DNA of 64,000 nucleotides from Gordonia sp. 'Campus' (lineage in GTDB: Bacteria > Actinomycetota > Actinomycetes > Mycobacteriales > Mycobacteriaceae). A program made the translations under genes and the position numbers. The stretch covers positions 372,001 through 436,000 of the forward strand of contig NZ_JAKOIW010000001.1 of assembly GCF_022206305.1 (NCBI RefSeq), written 5' to 3'. This document shows positions 35,448 to 44,572 of the stretch, one piece after another. The notes under the pieces are model-generated. The model searched no databases. It was not told the DNA's origin and saw only the letters and a list, made by a program, of their open reading frames with translations. Numbering within the stretch: position 1 is the first letter of the stretch; each line of letters begins with the position of its first letter.

Positions 35448-35606
35448 GATCGCCGATGGTAGTCAAGGTGATCGCTGTTGCGCTGACCGGCGAGAGGTTT
35501 TGGCCCGGCGTCCCTCGGTTATGCACCCGATCACATGGTGACCACCGCAGACGGGGCGACGCGGCAAACCGACATATGTCGCAAATCGTGACCCCTAAGA
35601 CGTGGA

Positions 35607-35630
35607 ACAAACGTTGACTGTTTGTATCAT
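35607..35630 (+). promoter_or_regulatory. Promoter and operator of the hydrolase operon
   Basis: ACAAAC (35607-35612) and GTTTGT (35620-35625) form an inverted repeat with a 7-base spacer that overlaps a good -10 box TATCAT (35625-35630). A repressor bound here would block transcription of the downstream hydrolase gene, whose leader would be about 40 bases. Confidence 0.6.
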
Positions 35631-35677
35631 TGAGCTTCTGCTGTGACTGGTGTCACGGACGGATCGAGGGAGACGAC

Positions 35678-36721
35678 ATGACCGGACCCGGTGGCATCGG
35701 CGCTGCTCGACAGGCACTTTCCGGTTTGCGGCCGGCCGAGGCGCGTCGGCGTCTCCGACGCCGCGAGTACGTCGACTCGCTGTTCAACTCGCCCGATCCC
35801 GACCGCGTCTCCTGGGCGGTCACCGACGACGGCGCCCGCTTGCGGGTGCACCACCATGGCCCTGCCGGGGCTCCCGTTCTGGTCCTCGTGCACGGCTGGT
35901 CCTGTTGCATCGAGTACTGGAATCCGCAGATCAACGCGCTTGCCGACCGCTATCACGTGATCGCCTACGACCAGCGCGGACACGGGGACAGCACCTGGGG
36001 CAGACGTAAGTTCGACACTGACGTGCTCGCCGACGACCTGTACGCGGTCGTGTCGCAGACCATGCCGGCCACCGGCAAAGCCGTGTTCGTCGGTCACAGC
36101 ATGGGCGGCATCACCCTGCAGGCATGGGCCCATCGGCACCGCACCCAGGCCGAGGCACGGGCGGCGGCCATGGTTCTCGCCAACACCACGTGGGGCGGGA
36201 TCGCCACCGAGAGCCGGGTGCTGCCATTGCTCAACGGGCCGATCAAGGCCCCGCTCTGGCTCGTCCAGATGGCTTTGTCGCTCCCCGTCCCCTTCCCGGG
36301 AGATCGCTTCACGCGGAGCATCATCCGGCATCGCATCCTCAACGGCCGTTCGGCGACCATCGACCACGCCGCGTTCCTCCTCGCCATGACGCGGTCATGC
36401 ACGCCGTCGTCACGCGCGAAGGCCGCGGTCGCCCTCGTCCAGTTGGCCTTGGGGCCGGTCGGCGCCGAGGCGATCTCCGTCCCCACCACGGTGATCGGTG
36501 GTCGCCACGATCTCCTGCTGCCTCACGCGATGACGCAACGGATTGCACACTCGCTGTCGGTGCGGGGCCACCTCGACAGCCTCGTCGTGCTGGACACCGG
36601 GCACGCGTCGAACATCGAGGCTGTCGAGGACTTCAACGCGGAGATCCATCGGGTCATGCAGACGGCGTCCGTCGAACCCGACTCCGCCGTCGTGCCCGAA
36701 CTGGCTGAAACGGCGAGCTGA
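35678..36721 (+). CDS. Alpha/beta-fold hydrolase
   Basis: About 347 residues. VLVLVHGWSCCIEYWNPQINAL is the oxyanion region; VFVGHSMGGITLQAW holds the nucleophile Ser; TVIGGRHDLLLP the acid and DTGHASNIE the His. The enlarged cap region (residues about 170-260) suggests a lipid-like substrate. GGGAGA lies 5 bases before ATG 35678. It opens a plus-strand series with a Rieske oxygenase and a DapB-like reductase, so it may cleave an ester or C-C bond in the same pathway, which is inference. Confidence 0.88.
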   Translation: MTGPGGIGAARQALSGLRPAEARRRLRRREYVDSLFNSPDPDRVSWAVTDDGARLRVHHHGPAGAPVLVLVHGWSCCIEYWNPQINALADRYHVIAYDQRGHGDSTWGRRKFDTDVLADDLYAVVSQTMPATGKAVFVGHSMGGITLQAWAHRHRTQAEARAAAMVLANTTWGGIATESRVLPLLNGPIKAPLWLVQMALSLPVPFPGDRFTRSIIRHRILNGRSATIDHAAFLLAMTRSCTPSSRAKAAVALVQLALGPVGAEAISVPTTVIGGRHDLLLPHAMTQRIAHSLSVRGHLDSLVVLDTGHASNIEAVEDFNAEIHRVMQTASVEPDSAVVPELAETAS

Positions 36722-36751
36722 CCAGCACCTTCTACTTTTCACAGAACCCTC

Positions 36752-36780
36752 TTGCATTCCTGACCTGAGGGGCCTACCGT
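36752..36780 (+). promoter_or_regulatory. Promoter of the Rieske oxygenase gene
   Basis: TTGCAT (36752-36757) and TACCGT (36775-36780) are 17 bases apart, and ATG 36787 follows 6 bases later. This predicts a leaderless mRNA and an independent start inside the operon. Confidence 0.6.
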
Positions 36781-36786
36781 TGCGGC

Positions 36787-37905
36787 ATGGCGAGAACGCC
36801 GCTGTCGATGACCCCCACCGGGTGGTTCCAGGTCGCATGGTGCTCGGAGATCCCGGTCGGTGTGGTGCACACCATGAAGTACTTCGGTCGGGAGATGGTG
36901 GCGTGGCGGTCCCGGTCCGGGCATCTGTCCGTCTTCGACGCCTACTGCGAACATCTGGGTGCGCACCTCGGCCATGGCGGACACGTCGAGGGCGAGAACC
37001 TGGTGTGCCCCTTCCACGGTTGGGAGTGGAATCGGGAGGGCCGCAACGTGTGCATCCCCTACGAGAAGCACCCCAACAAAGGCCGTCGGATTCGGAGCTA
37101 TCCGGTCGTCGAACGCAATGAAGCGGTGTGGATCTGGCACGACGTGGACGGTCGGCCGCCCCACTTCGACGTCCCGGACATCTTCGCCGACTTCGACGAC
37201 GAGCGAACCGCTGCCGACTATTACCCACCGGTGCCCGCCGCCACCCTGTTCCGCCCCGGACTCGAGATCCATCCGCAGTACATCATGGAGAACGGCGTCG
37301 ACTTCGCCCACTTCATCTTCGTGCACAAGACGCCGTTCATGCCGGAATTCACCCGTCACGATTTCGGGGGCCCGGTTTCGCACGTCGACTTCACGATCGC
37401 CTTCGACGAGGGCGCGACACTCGAGAGTGCCACCAGCGGAGTCGAATCCATCAATGCCGGGCTCGGTTGCTCGGTGACCAAGAGCTGGGGCATGGTCGAC
37501 AACCGCACGATGCCCGCGGTCACGCCGGTCGACGAACACACCTCCGACGTCCGGTTCACCGTGTGGATCGGCCGCAAACCCGGCGAGGAGAGCGGCGCCA
37601 TCACCCGCTACGGCACGACGATGGCCGACCTCGTGATCGAGCAGTTCGCGGCCGACATCGACATCTGGGCGCACCAGCGCTACAGCGACCCACCAGCACT
37701 GTCCCGCAGAGAATTCGAGGGTTTCACCGCGCTGCGCAAGTGGGCTCGCCAGTTCTACCCCGACGGCGGCCCGGCCGAATCGGATCCGACCCGCCCCGAG
37801 ACCGGTGCGGTGGATCCCTCGTCGCGCGACGGGGCCGGAGACGAGTACGTCCGCGTCCGCCGCTCCGAGCTCGACGCGCTGCGCGCCGCCGCCGCTCGAC
37901 CCTGA
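36787..37905 (+). CDS. Rieske oxygenase, alpha subunit (KshA-like size)
   Basis: A 372-residue protein. The Rieske 2Fe-2S site is CEHLGAHLG and CPFHGWEW (CxH-x17-CxxH type). The catalytic domain has ENGVDFAHFIFVHKTP, fitting the Asp-His-His iron site and the bridging Asp of ring-hydroxylating and steroid oxygenases. Length and layout resemble 3-ketosteroid 9-alpha-hydroxylase KshA, but the substrate is not decided. It needs an electron-transfer reductase; none is next to it, so it may use a general one. The C-terminus has an extra charged tail (RVRRSELDALRAA). Confidence 0.9.
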   Translation: MARTPLSMTPTGWFQVAWCSEIPVGVVHTMKYFGREMVAWRSRSGHLSVFDAYCEHLGAHLGHGGHVEGENLVCPFHGWEWNREGRNVCIPYEKHPNKGRRIRSYPVVERNEAVWIWHDVDGRPPHFDVPDIFADFDDERTAADYYPPVPAATLFRPGLEIHPQYIMENGVDFAHFIFVHKTPFMPEFTRHDFGGPVSHVDFTIAFDEGATLESATSGVESINAGLGCSVTKSWGMVDNRTMPAVTPVDEHTSDVRFTVWIGRKPGEESGAITRYGTTMADLVIEQFAADIDIWAHQRYSDPPALSRREFEGFTALRKWARQFYPDGGPAESDPTRPETGAVDPSSRDGAGDEYVRVRRSELDALRAAAARP

Positions 37906-37932
37906 CATCACCACCCTCCGAAAGGATCTCGC

Positions 37933-39018
37933 ATGACCACCACCGACCGGATCCGCGTCTTCCAGGTCGCCACGGGCAATCTGGGTACCGAGATGATCGG
38001 CCGTATCCGGTCCCACCCCGACCTCGAACTCGTCGGCCTGCACTGCTACACGGCCGACAAGATCGGCCGCGACGCCGGTGAGATCGTCGGTCTCGACCCG
38101 ATCGGGGTGACCGCCACCGGCACGGTCGACGAGATCATCGCCGCGCGTCCGGACGTGGTGACGTTCCACGGCGTGTTCCCCGACGAGGACCTCTACGTCG
38201 CGGTTCTCGAGGCCGGCATCAACGTCGTGACCACCGCCGACTGGATCACCGGCTTCCACCGCGACACCAACCACCCCCATCCGTCGGGACGAAAGGTCAG
38301 CGACATCATCGCGGCGGCGTGCGCGAAGGGCGACGCCACCTTCTACGGCACCGGCATGAATCCCGGTCTCGCGCAGATCCTGGGGATCGTGCACACCGCC
38401 GACGTCGCCGACATCGAGAACGTCACCGTCACCGAGTCGGTCGACGTCTCCTGCCACCACTCCGTCGACACGTGGAAGGCAGTCGGATACGGCCTGCCCG
38501 TGGATGATCCGAGCATCCCGGATTCGCTGTACAAGTACACGGCGGTCTTCGCGGATTCGGTGTACCTGATGGCCGACGCCTTCGATCTCGAACTCGACGA
38601 GGTGGCGTTCTCCTACGAGCTCGGCGCATGCACCAAGGACGTCGACCTCGGGTGGTACCAATTGCCCGAGGGTTCACTCGGCGGCAGCTACATCAAGTAC
38701 CAGGGCATGGTCGACGGCGTCGCCCGCGTCGAATCCCACCTCGAGTGGCAGATGACGCCGCACACCGATCCGTCGTGGAACATCCAGGCCTGCTACATCA
38801 CCCAGGTCACCGGCGACCCGAACATCTACTCCAAGCACATGATCTTCCCGCGCAGGGGTTTCGACCTCTCCAAGCCGGAGAACTTCGCGTCCATCGGGAT
38901 GACCGTCACCGGCCTGCCTGCCCTCAACTCGATCCGATCCGTCGTCGCGGCGGCACCGGGCATAGTGACGAGTGCGGACCTACCGTTGCGGTCGTTCGCG
39001 GGGCGGTTCGCGATCTGA
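37933..39018 (+). CDS. DapB-like NAD(P)H-dependent reductase (paralogue)
   Basis: A 361-residue Rossmann protein: RIRVFQVATGNLGTEMIGRI is the nucleotide site, LDPIGVTATG and NVVTTADWITGFH follow the same plan as the protein at 16635-17783. It is another distant relative of dihydrodipicolinate reductase, perhaps acting on a 2-oxo, amino or aldehyde substrate. AAAGGA lies 7 bases before ATG 37933, and the gene begins 27 bases after the Rieske stop, so both are cotranscribed. The pairing suggests that it works up or feeds the oxygenase substrate. Confidence 0.85.
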   Translation: MTTTDRIRVFQVATGNLGTEMIGRIRSHPDLELVGLHCYTADKIGRDAGEIVGLDPIGVTATGTVDEIIAARPDVVTFHGVFPDEDLYVAVLEAGINVVTTADWITGFHRDTNHPHPSGRKVSDIIAAACAKGDATFYGTGMNPGLAQILGIVHTADVADIENVTVTESVDVSCHHSVDTWKAVGYGLPVDDPSIPDSLYKYTAVFADSVYLMADAFDLELDEVAFSYELGACTKDVDLGWYQLPEGSLGGSYIKYQGMVDGVARVESHLEWQMTPHTDPSWNIQACYITQVTGDPNIYSKHMIFPRRGFDLSKPENFASIGMTVTGLPALNSIRSVVAAAPGIVTSADLPLRSFAGRFAI

Positions 39019-39021
39019 CGG

Positions 39022-39954
39022 TCACCCGAGGTCGATGCCGACGCCGGTCAACTCGGCCCCGATGTCCCACAGGCGTGCGGCGACGTCGGCGTCCTTGGCC
39101 TTCGCCGACGGTTCGACCAACACCGGGGGGCCTGCGAGCCCGAAACCGCCGACGGGACCGTAATATTCACCGCCCTGGGCCTTGGGATCGGTGGCTGCGC
39201 GCAGCACGGACAGCGCGCCGTCGGGCGGGTCCATGATGAACCGGTCGGTGAGCCACCGCAGCGACGACGCGTGGTACGCCCACTGGAGGAACCTGCTCTG
39301 CTCGCGCATCACCCCGGTCCGCGTCCCACCGGGGTGCGCGGCGAGCGAGATCGCGGACACGCCGGCCCTTCTCATCCGACGGTCGAGTTCGAGCGCGAAC
39401 AGCATCTGGGCGAGCTTCGCCCGCGAGTAGGCGGCCGCGCTGCTGAACGTCCGATCCATCGCGATGTCGGAGAAGTCGATGTTGCCTGCCCGGTGGGCGT
39501 GGCTGCCGACGGTGACGACCCGCGCGGCGTCGGCCGCGAGGAGGTGGTCCATCAGCAGTCCGGTCAGCGCGTAGTGACCGAGATAGTTTGTGCCGAAATC
39601 CATCTCGAAGCCATCGGGTGTGAGTTCACGACGCGCACGCATGACCCCGGCGTTGTTCACCAGCAGGTCGATACTCGCATGTCGGCGCCGGATCTCCGCG
39701 GCAGCCGCTCGGACTGATTCCAGGCTCGCCAGGTCGAGGTCGACGATCTCCACCTCGGCACCCGGGACCTCGGCGACGATGTCGTCACGGGCCTCCGCGG
39801 AGGTCTCGGGGTTGCGGCATGCGAGGACGACACACGCTCCGAGCGTCGCCATCCCCAGCGCGATCTCGCGGCCGATTCCCGAATTCGCGCCCGTCACCAC
39901 CGCAACCCGACCGGTCTGCGGCGGCGCGTCGGCCAACGTCCATCCCGACTTCAC
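39022..39954 (-). CDS. Short-chain dehydrogenase/reductase (retinol-dehydrogenase-like)
   Basis: About 310 residues. VAVVTGANSGIGREIAL binds NAD(P), LLVNNAGVM is the structural motif, and SSAAAYSRAKLAQ gives the catalytic Ser/Tyr/Lys set. The C-terminal part resembles the oxidoreductases related to retinol dehydrogenases. I start at GTG 39954 with GGAGG about 8 bases upstream. It ends 3 bases from the stop of the convergent DapB-like gene. It probably oxidises or reduces an alcohol or ketone in the same catabolic block, which is inference. Confidence 0.88.
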   Translation of the reverse strand: MKSGWTLADAPPQTGRVAVVTGANSGIGREIALGMATLGACVVLACRNPETSAEARDDIVAEVPGAEVEIVDLDLASLESVRAAAAEIRRRHASIDLLVNNAGVMRARRELTPDGFEMDFGTNYLGHYALTGLLMDHLLAADAARVVTVGSHAHRAGNIDFSDIAMDRTFSSAAAYSRAKLAQMLFALELDRRMRRAGVSAISLAAHPGGTRTGVMREQSRFLQWAYHASSLRWLTDRFIMDPPDGALSVLRAATDPKAQGGEYYGPVGGFGLAGPPVLVEPSAKAKDADVAARLWDIGAELTGVGIDLG

Positions 39955-40039
39955 TTGAGCCCCCTCCGACGCCGACTCGAACGACGCTGTTGTTCGTATC
40001 ACATCGGGGGTGGCACCTCTGTGTGGGGTGTCACATGAG

Positions 40040-40080
40040 GCGGCACCCCGTCGCCTCACCGAGGGGGCGCGGGGTGCCGC
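40040..40080 (-). terminator. Terminator-like hairpin after the StyA-like gene
   Basis: An 11-bp perfect inverted repeat (40040-40050 with 40070-40080, arm GCGGCACCCCG) with a small inner stem lies 30 bases past the stop of the minus-strand flavoprotein gene. There is no U-tract. Confidence 0.6.
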
Positions 40081-40109
40081 TCGTCGTCAGTCGATCGTCG
40101 GTCGGATCG

Positions 40110-41468
40110 TCAGGCGCTCACGGTCTCCGGGGTGGCGGCGCTGAACCGTCCGGCCGGCGCGAAGCGGGCGAGGACCCGATCGTGCGGTTCACCGGCCACC
40201 GCAGAGATGAAGCCCTCGACATCCTCACGGGTCCGCAGACCGAGCAACGGATTCGGCTCGGAGAGCAGTCCGAACAATGCCGAGGCGATGGGGGGACTGA
40301 CGGCGGCCGCCGGAAACGACAACTCCAGGTGCGTGGCGTAATCGGGGTCCCCGAGGTAGAGGCGGGTGACCTCGACCGCGGCTCGTCCGCGCCGCTCCCA
40401 GTGCTTCTCGAACTCCGCGGACAGCCACTCGGCGGTGAACTCGCCGTCGTGGTCCCGCGCGGCCTTCACGAGTTCGGCGACCTGGATGAGCGTGCCCTGC
40501 GCACCCTGGCCCGCAACGGGATCGACGGCGATCGCCGTATCACCTATGGCCGCGACGGGATGACCGCCGGCCGTCGTCGCCACGGCTCGCCGCACGGTCG
40601 GGGTGACCGCACCCTTGAGCCACGAGACCGGATCGGATTCGATGACCTGCAGACGATCGATGACGGGTGCGTCCTCGGGGAAGAACTCGGCGAAGATCGC
40701 GGAGATCGTCTGCCGCGCCGACGCGGCGTCGTGGACGTCATCGATGCGGGCCGCCCATGCTCCGTCCGGCTTGGCGAAGACGATGAACGACCACGTCGGC
40801 CCTGCATCCTTGTGCAGGAACGGCCCGACGAAGATCTCACCGTTCTCGGCGTCGAGGTTGAACAACGAGTGCCCACCGCCGGCGCTGCTGCGGTAGGCGA
40901 ACGAGTCGGGGCCGTGGTCCACGCCGGTCAACGTCACCTGCAGCAGCCGGCGCTGCGGCTCCCGGTAGTGGGTGCGTGACTCGTCGACCGGGAACAGCGC
41001 CGAGAGCCCGCCCTTGCCGGTCGCGACGAGGGTGAGGTCGGCGTCGGCGGCGATCGAATCGAGCCGGTCGGTGTCGACCCCGCCGACCTCGAACCGACCC
41101 CCGCGGTCCAGGAACCGTCCCAGCCGATCGTCGGCCTTCAGACGCAGGTCAACAGCCTGGGCCACATAGCCGTAGTCGGGGTTGAACTCGAGGACCCGGG
41201 CACGCTCGTCACCGCTGCCGGAGTACAGGCGCGCACTGATACCTGTCGTGTTGCCGACCTCGTAGAGATCTTCGATGATCTCCGCGTCCCATTCGCGGGA
41301 CTTGCCGAACAAGACGCCGACGCCGGTGGGCGGCACCTCGTCGCGCAGCGATTCCCGATCGCGGTCGCTGTGGAGCGTGACGTCGAAACCGGCGTCGAGA
41401 AAGCCGAGAGCCGCGCTGGTCCCGGCCAGCCCGGCCCCGATGATCGCGACCGATCGTCGTGCTGTCAT
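40110..41468 (-). CDS. StyA-like FAD monooxygenase (styrene/indole monooxygenase family)
   Basis: A 452-residue group E flavoprotein. SVAIIGAGLAGTSAALGFLDAGFDVTLHSDRDRESLRDE matches the StyA opening, and AAIGDTAIAVDPVAGQGAQG is the second FAD motif. StyA uses FADH2 from a separate StyB reductase to epoxidise alkenes. No StyB-like flavin reductase lies beside it, so it must borrow one or use another route. GGGGAG lies 8 bases before ATG 41468. The gene is alone, with a hairpin after it. Confidence 0.82.
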   Translation of the reverse strand: MTARRSVAIIGAGLAGTSAALGFLDAGFDVTLHSDRDRESLRDEVPPTGVGVLFGKSREWDAEIIEDLYEVGNTTGISARLYSGSGDERARVLEFNPDYGYVAQAVDLRLKADDRLGRFLDRGGRFEVGGVDTDRLDSIAADADLTLVATGKGGLSALFPVDESRTHYREPQRRLLQVTLTGVDHGPDSFAYRSSAGGGHSLFNLDAENGEIFVGPFLHKDAGPTWSFIVFAKPDGAWAARIDDVHDAASARQTISAIFAEFFPEDAPVIDRLQVIESDPVSWLKGAVTPTVRRAVATTAGGHPVAAIGDTAIAVDPVAGQGAQGTLIQVAELVKAARDHDGEFTAEWLSAEFEKHWERRGRAAVEVTRLYLGDPDYATHLELSFPAAAVSPPIASALFGLLSEPNPLLGLRTREDVEGFISAVAGEPHDRVLARFAPAGRFSAATPETVSA

Positions 41469-41579
41469 GTGGAAACTCCCCTGAAGTCGGCGTGAATTGG
41501 CTGATCGACAGGGTGCCGGGGGGATCGATGCGGCTGAAGGTTTAGACGCACCGAGAACGAATGGGGAGTGTCTCGCCGG

Positions 41580-42137
41580 CTACGCCTGGTCGTGCGCCCG
41601 GCGGTACCGCTCGTAGAGCACCTGACCGAACGTGCGCGTCTCGGCGAGTTCGAGGGAGATCGATCGGGTCACCGGCGGGAAGAACGGCTTACCGCCGCCG
41701 ACGACGATCGGGTAGCGAAAGATGCGGAACTCGTCGACGACACCGGATTCGATGGCCTGCCCGGCCAGGTCCGCACCGCCGATCTCGACATCGGAGTCCG
41801 TCGAGTCCATGGTCGCGGCGAGTTCCTCGGCCAGCGGGCGCTGCGCCAGCCGGGCATTGCCCTCGACCGATGTCAGGGTCCGGCTGAACACGACCTTGGG
41901 CAGTGCCGACCAGATGTCGGCGAAGGCCGCGTCGGCCTCGTCCTCGCGCATGCGTGGGTCGGTCTCCCACACCAGCATCGTCTCGTACAGTCGTCGACCG
42001 CACACAAAGGCGCCGAGGTCGGCCACCCGCTCGGTGTGGAAAGCGAACAGCCCGTCGTCGGGGACGGTCCAGGTGAAGTCGCCGTCGCGGTCGGCGATGA
42101 AGCCGTCGACCGATACACCCATCGACAAGAGCAGCAT
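41580..42137 (-). CDS. Dihydrofolate-reductase-like protein (RibD C-terminal family)
   Basis: A 185-residue protein. SMGVSVDGFIADRDGDFTWTVP and VCGRRLYETMLVWE belong to the RibD/YyaP-type reductases, and DVEIGGADLAGQAI and PIVVGGGKPFFP close the NADPH site. The true substrate of this subgroup is unknown; it is unlikely to be the housekeeping DHFR. TACGAT (42150-42145 on the minus strand) lies 7 bases before ATG 42137, so the mRNA is probably leaderless. It is divergent from the acyltransferase gene. Confidence 0.87.
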   Translation of the reverse strand: MLLLSMGVSVDGFIADRDGDFTWTVPDDGLFAFHTERVADLGAFVCGRRLYETMLVWETDPRMREDEADAAFADIWSALPKVVFSRTLTSVEGNARLAQRPLAEELAATMDSTDSDVEIGGADLAGQAIESGVVDEFRIFRYPIVVGGGKPFFPPVTRSISLELAETRTFGQVLYERYRRAHDQA

Positions 42138-42268
42138 GCGTCGGATCGTACGACGTGGGCCGTGCGCTGACGAGGCGTTCGCGCCTTCCTACGAGTCTGC
42201 TGTGAGGTGCGCCGACACCCCACTCGTGCCAGCCAACACTCAGGTGCGGGCAAGTACCATCGCCCTCT

Positions 42269-44455
42269 GTGCGTACGCCCCTGACCGATGCGACACCCGT
42301 CGCAACACCCAACGAGGACGCCGCGACCGGCAACACGTCCGGTTACCGGCTCGACCTAGACGGTCTCCGAGGTGTCGCGATCGCACTGGTCGCGGTGTTC
42401 CACGTCTGGTTCGGTCGCGTGTCCGGCGGCGTCGACGTCTTCCTGACGTTGTCGGGGTACTTCTTCGTCGCGTCGTTGCTCAAGCACGTCCTCGCCACGC
42501 AGCCTGCGACGTCCAGCTGGCGAGCGGCGATCAACCCGTGGCCGCGGTTCTGGCGGCTCGTGCGGCGACTCCTGCCCGCGCTGCTGCTGGTGCTGGCGGC
42601 CACCGCCGCCCTGATCGCACTGATCATGCCGACGACGCGGTGGGGGCCGCTCGGAGCCGAGTTGCAGGCGAGCGCCCTGTACTACCAGAACTGGCACCTG
42701 GCGTTCGAGTCGCAGGACTACGCGGCCGCCGATTCCGCCAACAGCCCGATGCAGCACCTGTGGTCGATGTCGATGCAGGGGCAGTTCTTCGTCCTCACAC
42801 TGCTGTGCGCGCTCGCTCTGGGCGGCCTGCTGCGAGCGCTCGGACGACGCTTCGCCTACTTCGCCGACCCCAAGGTGGTGCGCGGCGTCGTCGGCGCCTC
42901 GCTGGCCGTCGTCGCACTCGGGTCGTTCGCGTGGGCCAACCACCGCCACGGGATCAACCAGCCCTTCACCTACTACGACACCGTCGCCCGACTGTGGGAG
43001 CCGCTCGTCGGCGGCCTCCTCGCCGTGTGGATGCCGCGGATCCCGCTGGCCCGGTGGATGCGCGACGTGCTGGGCATCGTGGCCCTCGGGTTGATCGTCA
43101 CCTGCGGGTGGTGGATCGCGGGCGTCCAGGAGTATCCGGCGGCGTGGGCTCTCGTCCCGGTCGGTGCGACGCTCGTGCTGATCTGGGTCGGCTCGTCGCA
43201 GACGGCACCTGCCGATCAGGCGCCCGGTCAGGCGTCGATCCGGTCGGGTGTCAGCCGCGGCCTCGCCCACCCGCGTCTGGTGTGGCTCGGTTCGATCGCC
43301 TACGCGCTGTACCTGTGGCACTGGCCGCTGCTCATCTTCTACCTGGCATGGCGCTATCAGGACGACGTCTCGTGGCTCGAGGGCACCGCCATCCTGGCCG
43401 TGTCGGTGCTGCTCGCCTGGCTGACGACCCGATTCGTCGAAGCTCCGTTGCGATCCGGTTCGCCGAAGCGGGCGCCGACGGGCTCCGGCCGGTCGGCCCT
43501 GCCGGACACACGCGGGTACCGCCGCGCGCTGCTCGCCGTCCTGCTGGTCATCAGCGTCGCCGCCGGCGCGGCCGCCGTCACCTGGCAGCGTGACGCCGCC
43601 AACGCCACCCTCGACACCGAGCACCTCGACCCGCGCCTGTATCCGGGAGCACGAGCTTTCCTCGACGGAGCGCCCGTACCCAAGGTCGTCGCCGAGCCCA
43701 GCCCCGACGTCGTCGACATGGACTGGCCCATCACGTCCTACGACTCGATCATCAGCGGCTGGAAGGACCCGTCCATCAAGGTCGGGTACTACGGAGATGT
43801 CAATGCCCCCCGCACCATCGCCCTGGTCGGCGGATCGCATGCCGAGCAGTGGATCACCGCGCTCAACGACATCGGCAAACGCCACCACTTCCGCGTCACC
43901 ACCTATCTCAAGGTGGGATGCGCGCTCACCACCGAACACGTCTTCACGTGGTTCGGTCAGAAGTACTACCAGTGCAACGACTGGTCTCGGCGAGTGATGG
44001 AACGCCTCGCCGTCGACAAGCCCGACGTGGTGTTCACCAACAGCACGCGCCCTGTCGAGTCGGGCGACGGTGACTACGTCCCCAAGGACTACGAGGAGAT
44101 CTTCGCCCAGTTCCGCGACCGCGGCCAGCGCGTCGTCGCAGTCCGCGACAACCCCTGGGCGACAGGCCAGCTCAAGCCGCCGGAGTGTCTGGCCAGCGGG
44201 CGCAAGCCCTCGGTGTGCGGAGTCCCCCGCGATCAGGCGATGGCGCCGACCGATCCCGCGGCGAAGCTCACCGGGGAATTCCCCAACATGTCCTTCCTCG
44301 ACTACACCGACGCCATGTGCGACGACGAGTACTGCCCGGCGGTCGTCGGGAACATCCTCGTGTGGCACGACTTCCACCACCTGTCGGCCACGTTCGTCCG
44401 CAGCCTCATCCCCGCCGTCGAGGCCGACCTCCAGCGGTCGCTGCGCTGGTGGTGA
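42269..44455 (+). CDS. OafA-type membrane acyltransferase with C-terminal SGNH domain
   Basis: A 728-residue protein. Residues about 25-400 form the ten-helix acyltransferase-3 domain (DLDGLRGVAIALVAVFHVWF, FLTLSGYFF), then one more helix and an outer SGNH hydrolase-like domain with ALVGGSHAEQWI and WHDFHHLSATF. Such fusions O-acetylate surface polysaccharides, peptidoglycan or lipids. TACCAT (42255-42260) lies 8 bases before GTG 42269, so it is probably leaderless. Its last 18 bases are repeated exactly at 44507-44524 inside the dispersed repeat that follows. Confidence 0.92.
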   Translation: MRTPLTDATPVATPNEDAATGNTSGYRLDLDGLRGVAIALVAVFHVWFGRVSGGVDVFLTLSGYFFVASLLKHVLATQPATSSWRAAINPWPRFWRLVRRLLPALLLVLAATAALIALIMPTTRWGPLGAELQASALYYQNWHLAFESQDYAAADSANSPMQHLWSMSMQGQFFVLTLLCALALGGLLRALGRRFAYFADPKVVRGVVGASLAVVALGSFAWANHRHGINQPFTYYDTVARLWEPLVGGLLAVWMPRIPLARWMRDVLGIVALGLIVTCGWWIAGVQEYPAAWALVPVGATLVLIWVGSSQTAPADQAPGQASIRSGVSRGLAHPRLVWLGSIAYALYLWHWPLLIFYLAWRYQDDVSWLEGTAILAVSVLLAWLTTRFVEAPLRSGSPKRAPTGSGRSALPDTRGYRRALLAVLLVISVAAGAAAVTWQRDAANATLDTEHLDPRLYPGARAFLDGAPVPKVVAEPSPDVVDMDWPITSYDSIISGWKDPSIKVGYYGDVNAPRTIALVGGSHAEQWITALNDIGKRHHFRVTTYLKVGCALTTEHVFTWFGQKYYQCNDWSRRVMERLAVDKPDVVFTNSTRPVESGDGDYVPKDYEEIFAQFRDRGQRVVAVRDNPWATGQLKPPECLASGRKPSVCGVPRDQAMAPTDPAAKLTGEFPNMSFLDYTDAMCDDEYCPAVVGNILVWHDFHHLSATFVRSLIPAVEADLQRSLRWW

Positions 44456-44461
44456 GCAGGG

Positions 44462-44572
44462 CCCTTCGAGGCTCGCTCCGCTCGCACCTCAGGGAACGGG
44501 GCAGGATCGCTGCGCTGGTGGTGATCTCCGGTCCCTGAGGTGCGAGGAGCGCAAGCGACGAGCCACGAAGGG
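44462..44572. repeat. Dispersed inverted repeat, two arms, between convergent genes
   Basis: Arms at 44462-44494 (starting CCCTTCGAGGCTCGC) and 44533-44572 (ending GAGCCACGAAGGG) are inverted copies of the element also seen at 13116-13201 and 28585-28622. The 38-base middle holds an exact copy of the 18 bases that end the acyltransferase gene. The element ends one base before the YdcF stop and could act as a two-way terminator. Confidence 0.85.

Noticed and set aside
42356-44380. A 674-codon minus-strand frame opposite the acyltransferase
   Set aside because: It is a shadow; the plus strand has complete acyltransferase-3 and SGNH motifs.
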